From: Phytophthora sp. 'mugwort'
Taxonomy: Eukaryota; Oomycota; Peronosporomycetes; Peronosporales; Peronosporaceae
Length of the DNA: 64,000 nt
Direction: 5' to 3'
Assembly: GCA_033558025.1 (NCBI GenBank)
Contig: JAUCEF010000017.1
Location: forward strand, 4,588,001-4,652,000
Under the pieces are notes generated by a model, which saw nothing but the letters and a program-made list of their open reading frames with translations, was not told the origin of the DNA and ran no database searches. Positions 21,214-33,904 of the stretch are shown piece by piece; positions within the stretch are counted from its first letter, which is position 1; each line of letters starts with the position of its first letter. Made by a program: the position numbers and the translations under genes.

Positions 21214-24200
21214 ATGAGTGCGCAGGCCACGCGTCTTGAGAACCTCTTCCTGCTTGTGCGAGGTATGTGCTGTCCGTTCGCGGTGGTAGTCATTGCCAAT
21301 AGCTGCGCATATGTCTTCTATATCTAATGAAGCGTGCTTTTTGCTGGCGGCGCAGACGGAAGCAGTGCGCAGATCCGCGAGAATGCGGCCGAGAGGTTGG
21401 GTCAAGTTGCCGCGCGTTCTCCCGACTTCTGCGCATCCATTTTGCAACAGCTACGGCCGCTGGTCGTGGACAGCGAATGGGAGATCCGTGTAGCCGCCTC
21501 AAAGTGTCTCGACGTGGTGGCGCGCTCCTTGCGGCATGAGAAGGAGAACATCGCTGATGTCTTCGCCTTGGTCTCCCGTTAGTGCCATCGGCTGGACACG
21601 GTACAGTCACAGTGAAGAGACTGAGACGGTTGTTGTTACTGTTGTGTATGCAGTTGGCGGTCATGAAGCTTCGAACGCAGCGCTCGATCTGCAGACGGTG
21701 GACATCAATAAGGTGGTGCATGAGGGGGCGCCACTACTGCGTAGTGGAGGAGAGGTGGGTGGGTGAGTAAGTCCACGGTGACGCTGCAGAAGCTCACAAA
21801 CGGTGCTTGCTGTATGTGGCAGGAATACCGATACACAACAAACCTCACAGAGGAAGAACGACGAGTTCATGCTCTGAGGCAACGACGTCTGCTTTTGACG
21901 CGCTTGAGTGGAGTGGGAGGACCGATTTGGAAAACACGCGAGGATTCGTTGACGAAGCAGCTACTCCCACGACTCAACCGATACCGTATGTGTAGTTATT
22001 ATATCAATTTTTCTATTGGTTGTGCACTAAATTGCTACGTGAATATATTGTAGATGCACAAGAAATTGCCGACGATATTGAAGCTAGCGAAACGAAACCT
22101 ACCGCTGAAGTGGAACCTGTTACGGCTACGAACCGAAAGCAAGCAAGTGAGATGTTATCTATCTCTACACGATCGAAACGTCGCTCAGTTCATGACGCAG
22201 TTGAATCGAGGAGCGATGAAAAGCGATTGAAAGTTGATTATCACGGTAGTGCCGTGGACGTGGTCATGACATTTGAAGGTGGAAATGGTTCTGTGGGGAG
22301 GGTCAGTGAGACTGAAACTCCAACAAAAGCAACAATTATTGCAGGCCTAGTTTCCGACCTGTTCGAAAGTATGTTTGATTCCAAGTGGGAGGTCCGTCAC
22401 GGCGCTCTCTTATCGTTACGACAAATTCTCCTATCAGGGAACTTCACCGCCGCTGTTGAAGCAGTTCGACCAGCGGCAGATGAGGCCATTAAGCAAAATT
22501 TGGTTGACAAATGGCTGGGCGAGTGTTTGATTCGATGCATCTGTGTATTAGCTCTGGATCAATTTGTCGACTACTCAGCGGATGGCTCAGTCTCCCCTGT
22601 ACGCGAGGTTTGCGCGCAGGTTTTTGGTATTTTGCTAGGCAGTCTCTCTAGTAAAGTTACGCTGGTCGCCTATTTGAAAGTCATCCAGACGTTGTTCAGT
22701 GGGTCGACTTGGCAGGCTTGTCACGGAGGTCTGTTAGGGCTGAAATATCTGGTCCGAGCTCACAGTAAGCACGCCCAAGTGCTTGTTCCTCTCTTTTTTG
22801 ACGATATTGTGACAGCTTTTTCTCAGTCTGGTTCAGAGGAGGATGTGCTAGTTCTGACCACGGACATGTTCAAAGAATTTGTGGTGTTCTTGGATCGGGT
22901 TGAACGTGTGAAAATCGTAAGCGCTGCTCAACTGTTGTGGGGATCTCTGAAGCGTCATGAAAGAGCTGGTATGGTTACAGCAACCACAGTCCAAGCACTA
23001 AGTGCCTGGTATACTCACCCTCGAGTTGCAGAACTTTTGCAGAGCAACACTGAAGTCCAGGCAGCAATCTGGCAGAATTTAGCGTTCACGGTCCCGATGC
23101 TCCACCATCATTCGCACTCCGTCCGAGAATCTAGCGCAACCTGCGTAGCAGCCATATTTTCGGGCGAATCTTCGTCTTCACACTCAAGTCCAGTCAATTT
23201 TGCTCGAGTGTTTCTGCCTCACCTGCTGCTTCAAATTCTTTTAGAGAGAGATGATTTTGTTCAGCGAAGCTTAATTTCTGCATGGAAGAAGGTAATGTGC
23301 AGCTTGTCGAAAGAAGAGTTACTCATGCCTGCCATTGCTGAACAATTGCCAAAGTGGACGAAGCTGTTGTGGTCTACCGACGACATCGATTACCTAAATG
23401 TTGAGACAGTCAACCGAGACGACTCTATATCTGCTATTGATGTAAGCCATTCTGCGGACCGCGTGATACGAGAGAACCTGTCTTCTCGTGTGGTATTTGC
23501 TGAGGCGATTGGTTTCGCCGCTGCTCTTGTCCCTTTATCTAGCGCGTGCATGACAGAGTTGGTCCAATTAGTCCGCGATGGTGTGTGCAGTAGCTCTGGT
23601 GAACGGCAGTGTGGTGTGTTGTTAGCGTTGTTAAAATGGGGCTACTACGAGAAACAACTAAATGATGAAAACCCGCACGAGCAACCACGACGAATCCAGC
23701 ATTTGCAAGACTCTACTGGAACTTTACTGGGATCTCTTGCAGAAAATCGATGGAGAACGTTCCAGGCTGATGCAGTGAATATAGGGAACCCAGTATTTTA
23801 CACTGAACAACTTGGACCCTTGAGACGTGTCAAGCAGATGGAAGCTCGAATTATCGAAATATTTTCCTCCGTCGGTGTCTCGCTTCAGCCAACAGAAAGA
23901 TCAGACTCACTGTCAACAGCAGATATTTCACGCCAAATTGCTGAACATATTGCTCTTTTACCCTACGAGAAGTTGCAAAACTACCCGAAAGAATTTGAAA
24001 TGGCTCATTTTAAGCGGCAAGACCTCTTTTTGGTGGACGAACTCGTTCAACAAAGCTTCTCTCGTTTTTATCAGCAGATACAAGGCCTGGGGAGTAGCGC
24101 ATACTGTCAAGTTCTTCCGATTCCCAAAAAGAGCGGTTTCTTAGTCAGAGCGCTGATGAACTCGATCAAGGAAGAAGATGACATAGCATTTCGCTCAATT

Positions 24201-26924
24201 TCATCGCAAACGATTGCAGATTTTGTGGTGGGCCAGGCATTTATTCAAAAGAAGTGTGTCGCAAAGATCATTTCAAACCTATGCTACAGTGCCACCGCAT
24301 TGGTAGGTGTACCAATTGATCCCTTTGGCACAGTGCATGGGGGCAGTAGCTCACAGAATGACGACATCCCGTTAACCCCTCGTGACACTTTCAAGAAGAC
24401 CAAAGTCCGAGTGGCTGGTGCTGAGGCCGCGTTAAGTGAAATTTGCAAACGTGCTGGCGATTCTCTATTTGAAACGTGCCACGCGCTGGAAGATGCCATT
24501 TCCAAGGCGTGGAAACAGCAAAACGTCGATGAGCTTACTATTCAACAATGCATGCACTTGATCACGCTGGTGGTGCCTCATGCTGAGAGTGGCGCGATGC
24601 CAACCTGTTTGGCATGGCTAAACCGACTAGCACAATTGACGCAGCGGTCGTATGAAGATCATCAAACGCGGCGTAGTGTGGCTCATACTGTTGCCATCAT
24701 TTGCAAGAATACTGAAGGTCGGCATCACGAAAGTGCGATGCTCGTTGTATACAACTCGATCTTCGTGGCATTCTCAAACGCTGGCAGAGCTGACCCCGCT
24801 TCAAAGTCCGAAGCACTTGAAGGTGCAGTGATGGTACTTGACCGTATCGTCCACATTCCTGGGACAGACTTGACGCCATACGTACCTAGTCTCGTTCACT
24901 ACGCGATGAAGACCATGAGCTCGCAGTTCAAACTCGTCCGCACACTCGCCGCTGGGGCATTTGCTGACTTGATTCCATTGATTCCGCTTCAAATGGATCT
25001 CGAGCTTCGTGATTCTGACCAGCTACTCCCCGACTCACTCAGGACAATCGTGAAGCAAAACGCCGTTTCACGCAGTTTTCTAGAGAGCTTCGCGGAAGGG
25101 AAGGCTGTTCAGCACACTGATGTGACGCCTTGGTTGGCTCCAGAGACATCACTGCGCGTGTATCAGCGCCATGGTGTAGACTGGCTATGTTTTATGGCCA
25201 AGAACAATCTTCACGGAATTCTTGCTGATGATATGGGTCTTGGTAAAACGTTGCAGACGCTTTCCGCTATGGCTGCCACTTTGTCTGACGTCGTAAATAA
25301 GCGTCCAATAATGCCTTGCCTCATTGTGTGCCCCCCGATTATCGTTCATCACTGGATTCAGGAGGCAAAGAAATACCTTCCTGGCGTCTTCGCGTCCATC
25401 GTGGACTACTCATTGGCAGCAAGTGATCGAAAGAGGCTTCATCGCGGGAATGGTATCCCGATATCGAAACGTGGCCCAACATTGATTGTGACAACATACT
25501 CGATTCTGCGTACAGATATCGCATACCTAAAGGCTATCAACTTTACGTACGTGGTGCTTGATGAGGCACATCTGATCCGGAATCCATCCACGGTACTCTT
25601 TGGTGCGGTGTTGGAGCTTCGCGCATCGCATCGCGTTGCCTTAAGTGGAACTCCGTTGCAGAATAATGTTACCGACTTGTGGGCGCTGTTCGAGTTCCTG
25701 ATGCCTGGGTATTTAGGCGACTTCGCTGTATTCCGTCGCGAGTTTGTCCTTCCGATTACGAAGTCGAAGGAACGAAATGCGACGACAAAACAAAAGGAAC
25801 TAGCGGCGATCGCTATCGCAAAACTCCATCAAAAGGTTCTACCATTCATTCTTCGTCGAACAAAAGACCAGGTTTTGGAAGAACTTCCCCCAAAGATTAT
25901 CTCCAATGTGCTACTGCCGCTGTCCCCACTACAGAGGCGGCTTTACTCGCTAGCATCAGCAACTGAGGGTGAATCTCGAGTTCCAAAGTCCAAGTTGCGG
26001 GAAGAACATCCAGAGACAAAACCACTTACCAACGTGCTAACAAATCTTCAGCTGCTGCGTAAGATCTGCGTTCATCCAGCGCTTGTTGCGAACGACGCAG
26101 TAACTCGAGGTCTAAACTTAAAGGGAAAGGGAGCGCTTCTGGACTGGAAGAGCTCTGGAAAGATGACTGGATTGCGCGATCTCTTAGTAGAGTGCTGCGA
26201 TATCGCGGCGTGGGATCAGGGAAGTCGCCAATCTGACGCCGAGAATGCCGATGATACCAACCTTTCTCCCCATCGGTGTCTGGTATTTGCTCACCTGCAG
26301 AAGACACTGGATCTCACGGAGCAAATGCTACGAGACGCGTTGCCTGGAGTCACATATCGTCGCCTTGATGGACAAACACCTCACGCGAAGCGAGCAGATA
26401 TCGTGCAGCACTTCAATGTCGATCCATCGATAGACGTGCTGTTGCTGACGACTTCGGTTGGTGGCCTTGGCCTCACACTCACAGGTGCCGATACGGTCAT
26501 CTTTATCGAGCACTCATGGAACCCATTTGTCGATCTGCAGGCAATGGATCGTGCACATCGTATTGGGCAGAAACGAACCGTCCGCGTCTTCCGATTGATC
26601 ATGGAGAAATCCCTCGAAGAGCATATTTTAAACCTTCAGGAGTTTAAAGAGCAGGTTGCAGCAACGGTTGTGCAAAAGAGTGACGCTCGAAGCAGCATGA
26701 ACATGAATACGAAAGGGGTCCTCAATTTGCTGCAAACGTCTTCATCCGCGGTGGCCGCTAAGGAACTTCGCCCGTCAGCATCGGCAAAAACAATTGCTCA
26801 AGATAATCAGCACATTGTGGCAGCACTTCCGCAAGGAGCCCAAGAACTGCTTGACCAGATTGGGGAATTATGGGACGAATCCCAGTACGAATCCTTAGCT
26901 TTTCCCGAAGCTGCTGAAGAGTGA
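21214..26924 (+). CDS. BTAF1: TATA-binding-protein-associated ATPase MOT1/BTAF1
   Basis: This Snf2-family ATPase strips TBP from DNA and redistributes it between promoters in the nucleus. Exons 21214-21262, 21356-21577, 21654-21754, 21823-21985 and 22054-26924 give 1801 aa, the usual family length (about 1850). The N-terminal two thirds are HEAT-like repeats that grip TBP (for example SEWEIRVAASKCLD and SKWEVRHGALLSL). The ATPase starts near residue 1215: Walker A DDMGLGKTLQT (about 1236), LDEAHLIRN (about 1347), SGTPLQNNVTDLWALFEFLM, and the C-terminal lobe TSVGGLGLTLTGADTVIF and DRAHRIGQKRTV (about 1650-1680). Motif II is DEAH where the fungal and animal proteins usually have DEGH. No frame break occurs in 4.9 kb of the last exon, which is a useful contrast with the broken cadherin locus. 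Confidence 0.95.
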
Positions 26925-27027
26925 AGAACATAACTCGAGTGAATTCGGAGGCTGATTAATGGAAACATCTCTATGATCGATTTGGAAATACCGTCATCAC
27001 TATAAGAACAAGCTATAGCGCGTCGCC

Positions 27028-29065
27028 TCACTGGGCATCGATTAGGCTCTCGACATCAAGTTGAATAATGTCAGCATCGCAGCCCTGTAATGACGAGGAA
27101 CGAATGGTCAGCAAACAGTTTGGAAATGTTTGTCGTCCATCCTCAAAGCGTACCAAAATTGATGCGACGTTAGGGTTGGTGCGGCCGCGATCACCGTGCA
27201 CAAACTCCTTGACATACGTTCCCGCAGAAGTTGTGAGGCGTAGTAGCATGTAGTGCTTGTTCAGCACTTCACACTTGGCAGCATGGATAATTTTCGGCCG
27301 TGTCATCAGCGTTCTACGGTGCAGTACGCGGACGGGGGTCTGCTGCTGAATTGTGAGGTCTTGAATCGCGTCAATCTTCGCAATAGCCTCTGGTGTCAAT
27401 AGCCCTTCCGACCAAACGACGCAACTATTGCCACACAAAATGCAGCCTTCGTTAGTCCAAGCGATGGGCAATAAGCAAATCGATACAAGCACGAAATCGT
27501 ACCAGTAAGTCTTCTTCTTCGAGTCTGCACCAGCCTGCAGTCCCGCGAAATAATCTTTTGTGGAGCTCTTGACTTGAACAATTTTAACTGCGCCATTGTT
27601 CGCATCGTTCACTGCCCTTTGAATCTGGTCATACTCGGATTGATCCAGATAAGCTTTCTTGGCGTCTGCACACAGAAACAATATTTGGTGAGACACTAAA
27701 AAGCAACAGGATAGCCCACGATTTACATGGACATCTCACTCAAGATCTCCAGGATGAACGGCCTTCCGTTTCCAAGCATGCGCACGTCGACATCTTCACG
27801 ACCAGCAGTGTGGAACTTGTAGCCTGAGCCCCGGAAGAATGGCAAAGCGATATCACCAATACACTCCTCCACAGACGATTCACCCATTCGCTCGCCGTCC
27901 AAAACCCACGGTGTTTGACTAAGTCCGCGCAGGACTTTGAGGTATCGCCCCTGCATGTACACTGAGTCGCGCTCAAACGTTGTCATAGCCTCTGGTGCAG
28001 TGGTGAGCCGGGTGGGTGGACTCTTAATCGTCTCGGGCATTATCGTCAGTGCTGCTAGAGCGCGGGAAACTGCACCAAACCCATCGAAAACCGGTGGAGG
28101 TCCACGACCGCGTTTACGCGTCCCCTCCAGCTGCTTCTGCAAGAACAAAGGCAAGATCGATGGGTCAAAGTGAGTTTTGCCATGCAAAGCACATACACGA
28201 ACGTTGTTTGTTTACGTACCTTGACAGCCGGAATCTGGCGCACTTCGTCGGCGGATTCATCATGCTTAATGTCGATCAGCACAGAAAACTCGCTACCATT
28301 AGCGCAATCGGCGTTCTTGAGCATCCGTGACACGGAAGCCGCCAAGAAGGACTGTCCAATTCAAGAGGAAAGACGGTGGTGAGTATAGGGCTTCAAGCAC
28401 TACCCAAGCACCTCTATGTCCTCTCACCTTAAGCACATCCTTCAAGTCGAACGGCATCTTGCGCGGGAAGTTGTCGACATCTGATCTTAGGAACTTAAGC
28501 AGCGAATACTCGCGCAGCAACACGACGCTCGGCAGCTTGATTTTCAGTGAGAAGGCCTTAACGTCGTAGTCCGCCTTCTCCACCAACTGCTGCACGTCGG
28601 CCAGGATCTTCTCATGGAATGTACCATTTAACACGCCCACACAGCACGTGCAACCTAGGAAATAAACAATAAAAATATTAATAAATGAATCCGTGAATGC
28701 CATTGTCGTCTCCACCTCATTGATATATCTAATATACCTGCAGTTTCCTGCAGTTCGATCTCCAGCACGCCGCTCTCCTTGGCGAACTCGTGCACGGCAT
28801 TCACTAGTTTCTCCTCAGGAAAGCTGCAGTGGCAAACGGAGTCAAAAACGCAGCAGAGCGTGAGTTTCTGGCAGCTGGAGCGCAATTGTGTCAATGACTT
28901 GTCATCATCCTGGACACTAATGGGTCAGTGAACGCACGCGTATAGGTCCAAGTCATCGATGGCGGCGAAGCGCAGGCAGCAGCGCACGCAGACGCCCAGC
29001 TCGCGGGCGCGCACTAACGCTTTGGCGGACAGTAGCCCGCCGCGCAACGCACTCGACAGGTCCAT
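27028..29065 (-). CDS. PUS10: tRNA pseudouridine synthase Pus10
   Basis: Pus10 makes pseudouridine 54/55 in the tRNA T arm in archaea and some eukaryotes. Seven exons are inferred: 29065-28938, 28874-28738, 28654-28428, 28351-28220, 28136-27740, 27665-27503 and 27424-27028; introns 63-83 nt, all phases agree, total 526 aa (the human protein is of similar size). The N-terminal zinc-type module has CVRCCLRF and, later, TCCVGVLNG. The catalytic region has GREDVDVRMLGNGRPF with the active-site Asp, preceded by QTPWVLDGERMGESSVEE. The C-terminus has TPVRVLHRR and SAGTYVKEFVHGDRGRTNPN, the classic Pus10 ending. It is divergent from the LIM/SH3 gene and convergent with MOT1 (103 bp between stops). 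Confidence 0.92.
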
Positions 29066-29401
29066 GCTGACGATGATACAGTACGCTCCAGTCAAACGTT
29101 GCTGTTCGAAGCCGGGCAGCGATTAGTCAAAATGTAATGCCGTTTTGACCAATCAATTAGGTGGTACTGTCGTCTTTTCTGCCAATCGTAAAGGTGACGC
29201 GCGCGGATCGCCACGTTTCCCTCACAGCATACAAATTCCAGTATGTTACTGTCATTAAACAGCCGGCTCTTCGATCGATTGCAGTCGACGATTGACGTAA
29301 GAGCTCGCGGCGTCGTTAAGCGAGCGAGCGAGCGAGCGAAGGGGGGGACCGCATAGCAGTCAGTAGCTCACTCGGCGTCGGACAGAGAAAGCGAAGAAGT
29401 C
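29066..29401. promoter_or_regulatory. divergent promoter region, PUS10 / LIM-SH3 gene
   Basis: 336 bp separate the two start codons. A simple repeat (GCGA units, about 29320-29341) followed by a seven-G run lies 60 bp before the plus-strand start, and an AGCTCACTCGG stretch at about 29366 resembles an oomycete initiator (TCAYTYY-like). Core elements are inferred only. Confidence 0.4.
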
Positions 29402-32400
29402 ATGCCGAGCTTCTGCCCCAAGTAAGTTGCCTCGTGTCTTCTGCGTTCGGAATGGCAGGCGGATCTAACGTGCCACGTGGTGCTCGTTGTGTAATCAGAT
29501 GCGGGGACTTTGTGGAGGCGGATGCGTGCGAAAAGTGCGGCGAGAAGGCGGTGCGTGGGGACGAGCGGAGTTAGGTGGGACGACGGGGTTTAACACTGCT
29601 GGTTGTCTGGCTGTTGCTGCTGCTGCAGGTAACGACCAAGGAGAATCCGTGGAAGGCGGCGTCAAAGGTACCAGGGGGTGACCAGATGAGCGTCCCCGCT
29701 GTGCCCACGGCCTTCACAGCGGCAGCGCGAGTCAAGATGATGGGGTGCGTCCCTTGCAGAGAATCCTGGCGGTCTTTTGCCATTGCACATACTGACGTGT
29801 GTCTTTTGATTTCCTTGCGTCGTGCGGTCGCGTGTTGGTCGCTCGTTGTCTTGCGTTCCCTTATGTGTGTGTCGACGATTCGCCAGCGTGCAGCCCGTCC
29901 CAGAGCCCGCGCGCAAGGAGCAGGCGGTGGCGCGTTTCAACTTTGTACCGCAGGATCCGAGCACGCAACTTGCGCTGTCGAAGGGCGACGAAGTGGACGT
30001 TGTTCGGAAGGACAGCGATGGCTGGTGGTTCGTTATCAAGGACGGCGAGAAGGGCCTTGTACCCGGATCGTACCTGTACATTGAGAACCCCATTATCCCC
30101 ATCACAGACGACGCGATTCTGGCAGCACGTGAGGCTTCCAACCAGCGATTCATGGAGATGCAGCGTAGCTCAGTGTGCAGCGCGCAGGGAGTAGATGGAG
30201 GCGTCGAGTACGAGTCGCCGCTCGGATTGGAAGCTCTTGCCATTGCAGACTCGTGCGCCCCCAAACCGCCGAATGGACCTGCTCGAGGAGGGGCAGATGC
30301 CAAGTCCGGTGGCACTGAATTCAAGCCCGGTGAGGTGCGCAAGCTGAGGAAGTGCTACGCATGCAAGGAGACCATTCTGGGCCGCACCAAAGTGTGCAAG
30401 GACCAGATTTTCCACGAAATTTGTTTGTTATGCAAGGGTTGTCGCGAGTCCATTGAGGAAGACGAGGATTTCACGCTCATCAAGAAAAAGGCGTACCACG
30501 CAGAGTGCGCCAAGGACGTCAACCACTGCATTGTGTGTGACAAGGAAATCTTGGGCCGCGTGTACCGCGCTGGCGATGGCGCTTTCCACAAGCTTTGCAT
30601 GGTTTGCTCCGTTTGCAACAAGCAGTCCAAGGAAGCAGGAGCCAAGCTAGATAACGACCTTCTTATTTGCGGTGAATGTGTTGCGGAGAAGGAGAGAAAA
30701 GAGAGGGAGGAGAGAGAAGCTGCACTTGAACGCGAGCGGGCTGCGGCTAAGGCGAAGGCAGAAAAAGAGGCGGCTCTTGCTGCGGCCAGGGCGCTGGAGG
30801 AAGAGAAGGAGCGAAAAGCGCGCGAGGTGCAAAAGGCTGCCGAGGACGCTGCTCGCGCGAAAGCTATGGCGGAAGCTGAGGCGGCTGTGGCAGCTCGAGC
30901 ACAGGCAGAAAAGGAGGCAGTAGAGGCCGAAGTTTTGCAAAGAGCTGCCGCTGCTGCTGTTGCAAACAGCAACGGACGATCTGGAACCGATAGCCTTCGC
31001 TCAAGCACGTCTAATCTTGACGAATTTGATCTGGAAGCCACACCTATCGATATGTCCGGCCAGAATGGACGGATCTCTGAGGTATCAGATCTCGACTCAA
31101 TTCTTAGCGACGGCGATTACGCGGGATACATGGGCAGCGGTCAAAGGGAATCGCTTCGCTTGTCGGAGGTGCTTGACCTCGAGTCTTACAGCGATGATCG
31201 CTTGTCTGACCTAAGCGGCATCTCAGAAGGGGCTGGTGAACCCAACAGACCGCGGCGCTCTACGATCGAAAAGACCGTGAATGAAAACCAAGAGACCTTC
31301 TCAGAAGACGAAGACGATCGCGAGTTGTGCGGTGGTTGCGGCCTTGTTCTGGAGGGAGAAGCTGTCGGTGCCTTGAACCAGTATTTTCACTACGAGGTGA
31401 GTTGGTTGGAACGATGGAATGCGTTTGATTTGTATGTTGCCGGAGGGAAAACTAACATGTACTGCTTGTGTATCACAGTGCTTCAAATGTAGCCACTGCA
31501 GCCGTGTTATTGCTGAAGATGATGGCTACGCAGAAAAAGACAACCAGGTAATTATTGTATTGTTCCCGCTCGATACGTTAACTCGACTCACAATCGGTAA
31601 CTAGGCATTCCACCAAGCGTGCTACCAGGCTCGATTCGGCAAGAAGTGTCACCGATGCGACAAGGTGCTCAAGGGAAAAGTGGTCAAGGCTCTTGACCAT
31701 CTTTACCACCCAGACTGCTTTGTATGCTACCAATGCAGCGCCTCCCTTTCAGGTACGCAATGGAACTAGCGCACAAGCTAGCTAGCTTGTCTGTATATGC
31801 GCTATCCCCTGATACTAATGCAGAGTTTGGGTGTGATGTCGTCCAGCAGAGAGTTTCTTCGAGCACAAAGGTCAAGCTGTTTGTGCAAAGTGCAAGCATG
31901 AAGCGATTGCGTTGGATGAACCCAGCTTCCCGTATGCAATGCTTTGGCTTGACCACTATGCTGCATTTCGACTAACATTGTGTTGTCGTGGGATTCAACA
32001 GAGAGAACCTGAACCCAGTGTCGAAGGGTATTGCTGGCTATCGGTTCGACGCCCAGGATGACACACAATTGACTATTTATCCGGGCGATGAAGTCGCGAT
32101 CCTCCAGAAGGTTTGCGCACAGCGAAATATTAGTGTTGGTATCTGTTTGCACCTAACGGTTGCCTTCTTCTGCGCGACAGGACGATGATGGCTGGTGGCT
32201 GGTGGAATTGCGAAACAAACGTGGCTACGTACCGGGCTCCTACTTGATTGAGCGTCCCATTGAAGCCCCCAAGTCTCAGCCAAAGAAGAAAAAGAGTGCT
32301 TTCAAGAGTAAGCCTAAGCGCAAGCCGGGTCTTTGCAGCACGTGCTCGACGCAGAACCCAGCGGAGGCGCGCTTCTGCAGAAGCTGTGGCAACAACCTGA

Positions 32401-32408
32401 TGGCCTAA
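29402..32408 (+). CDS. zinc-ribbon / SH3 / LIM adaptor with mirror-symmetric domain order, 777 aa
   Basis: Nine exons (29402-29421, 29499-29550, 29629-29744, 29887-31396, 31479-31547, 31605-31752, 31850-31931, 32002-32110, 32181-32408) sum to 778 codons with stop. Domain order: zinc ribbon (CPKCGDFVEADACEKCG, residues 5-20); SH3 (about 75-130, ALYD-type ARFNFVPQDP, GWWFV, GLVPGSYL); LIM1 (CYACKETI, about 218) and LIM2 (CIVCDKEI, about 280); a Glu/Ala/Lys/Arg coiled coil (about 325-425); an acidic Ser-rich linker; LIM3 (CGGCGLVLEG, about 543) and LIM4 (CHRCDKVLKG, about 605); a second SH3 (YRFDAQDD, GWWLVEL, GYVPGSYL); and a C-terminal zinc ribbon (CSTCSTQN, CRSCG). LIM and SH3 modules bind proteins, typically at actin-rich or adhesion sites, so a cytoskeletal scaffold is the likely role. 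Exon joins at the LIM3-LIM4 end are supported by continuity of the zinc ligands. Confidence 0.85.
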
Positions 32409-32755
32409 CTGGCATATGAGTAAGAACGAGAAAGTAACATGCGGCAGTTTGTTTTAGAGAGTGAGAAGGTACGCGGATGGCCCCCAGGGGGAGACACTGA
32501 CCGACCTGGCCTTATGAGCCGTGCGATGGCCTCTTGCGCGGTGGCAGTAGATGCGCTTAGCAGCGAGTGTACAACAAGAAAATGTCTCCCTGTCTCCTGT
32601 TCTCATCGTAGGTGTTTGCTAAGGAAATTCAACTGGCACTTCAGCGTCTCATAATGCTTTGTCCTACGCAGCCAACGTCGTCTTGGTGATGGCTTGCGGC
32701 TTTCAGCTAGCTCAGTTGTTCATTTTCCTTGAAGTACACGTGAGTATTGACAATT
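32409..32755. other. intergenic, promoter side of the MLF1-like gene
   Basis: No gene supported. An unspliced leader or a small 5' exon is possible: a GTGAGT donor-like site lies at 32740, just before the first ATG. Confidence 0.35.
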
Positions 32756-33667
32756 ATGTGGAGCAGAGCACTAGGCCATTCGTCCCTAGCTTTGACGGCA
32801 CTTACGCGAGGCAGTTCGCGCGGAATGCAGTCTCGGCGCACCATTAGCATGTGGGATCGGGTTCAGCCGTCACTGTGGCATCCCTTAGCGTCGCTCGAAC
32901 AGTCACTAATGGACGTTGAAGTGATGGCGCATCGAGTATTTTCGCCCCGCTTTCCTCCGTTTGCGCCGTTCACGCCAAACCTGTTGCCGAAGCTGCATGA
33001 CGACGACGCTGAATTCTTCAAGGACTTGCCGATCAAGAGACCTGAAGAAGCGACAAAAGAGACGTTGGAGGCGACAGCGCCAAAGTACAGTGCAAGCAGC
33101 CCGGCAGAGAAGGAGGGGACTGACGCTGCTCTTGACAAGAAGGAACCTTCAGCTGGTGCGGTAGGCACTGTGCCTCACCCATCATACACGTCGTACTCGT
33201 ACACTTACTCGACTGTACTGGACCACAGTGGTCACCGCATCGGCACTGCCCGTCGACGTTACGAAGACTCGACCGGGCGCCTGAAGGCGACACATGAGCG
33301 TGAGATCGATGGCAAGAAGCTGAAAACCGTTTGGCAGCGCTCCAACACGCAGGATGAGGGCGGCCACGAGACGAGCTGCTCGAATGGCAGCCCAGAGGAG
33401 TTCGAGAAGGAGTGGCTGGAGACGCCCTTCGGTCGCGCTGAGGACGAGGAGCTGACCAAGTGGATTGAAGACCGCGAGCGCAGTGTGTATCAGGCGTTTG
33501 GTATCGATTACAAACCGGACGAGACCATGCAGAAGCTCCAACAGAGTGAGACGACTCCTGAGGAGCGCAAAGTGGTGGAGGAATGCAGTCAGGAGCGTGA
33601 AGAGACCATTCAGAAAATGTCGAAGCGTCAGGAGGAGGAGACGACGCCCCCACAGTTTACGTCGTAA
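32756..33667 (+). CDS. MLF1-interacting-domain-like protein, 303 aa
   Basis: The frame begins at ATG 32756 (MWSRALGHSS) and is intact to TAA. The N-terminus is Arg/Ser-rich, lacks acidic residues for about 35 residues and could be a mitochondrial targeting segment. The middle has a Tyr/Ser strand (SYTSYSYTYSTVLDHSGHR) followed by RRRYEDSTGRLKATHEREIDG, which resembles the myeloid leukaemia factor core in pattern (aromatic strand, then alternating basic/acidic residues with 'Dxx(G/S)'). The C-terminus is very acidic and helical (EERKVVEECSQEREETIQKM). Family membership is tentative; the alternative is an oomycete-specific protein of unknown role. Confidence 0.55.
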   Translation: MWSRALGHSSLALTALTRGSSRGMQSRRTISMWDRVQPSLWHPLASLEQSLMDVEVMAHRVFSPRFPPFAPFTPNLLPKLHDDDAEFFKDLPIKRPEEATKETLEATAPKYSASSPAEKEGTDAALDKKEPSAGAVGTVPHPSYTSYSYTYSTVLDHSGHRIGTARRRYEDSTGRLKATHEREIDGKKLKTVWQRSNTQDEGGHETSCSNGSPEEFEKEWLETPFGRAEDEELTKWIEDRERSVYQAFGIDYKPDETMQKLQQSETTPEERKVVEECSQEREETIQKMSKRQEEETTPPQFTS

Positions 33668-33904
33668 AGCAGCCAAAAGTGCATGCGGCCTTTGAGTGCA
33701 TACAGGTCCGCAAGTTGAAGGGAATTGGCTACTAGGAAATGTAGCCACTCTCTAATCAGTAATATCATTTGGACCTTTCATATTCGTACTTACCGTAGTG
33801 TCATAACTTCAGTTTAGTCCTGTTTGCCATCTGAGCTAAAACGCACCTTCAGGGTCCGTCTACCTACCAGTCATCCCCCGCCCTCTTGCCCTCTGCCTAG
33901 CAGC

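Noticed and set aside
28917..28937. Possible 21-nt ultra-short intron in PUS10
   Set aside because: The same donor pairs with an acceptor 63 nt away (CTCCAG at 28875) in the correct phase, giving an intron of normal size.
29320..29347. GCGA simple repeat plus G run as a regulatory element
   Set aside because: Low-complexity sequence; no evidence beyond its position in a promoter.
30355..31041. 228-codon Ala/Ser-rich frame antisense to the LIM/SH3 gene
   Set aside because: It is the complement of the Glu/Ala/Lys coiled-coil codons and has no independent features.
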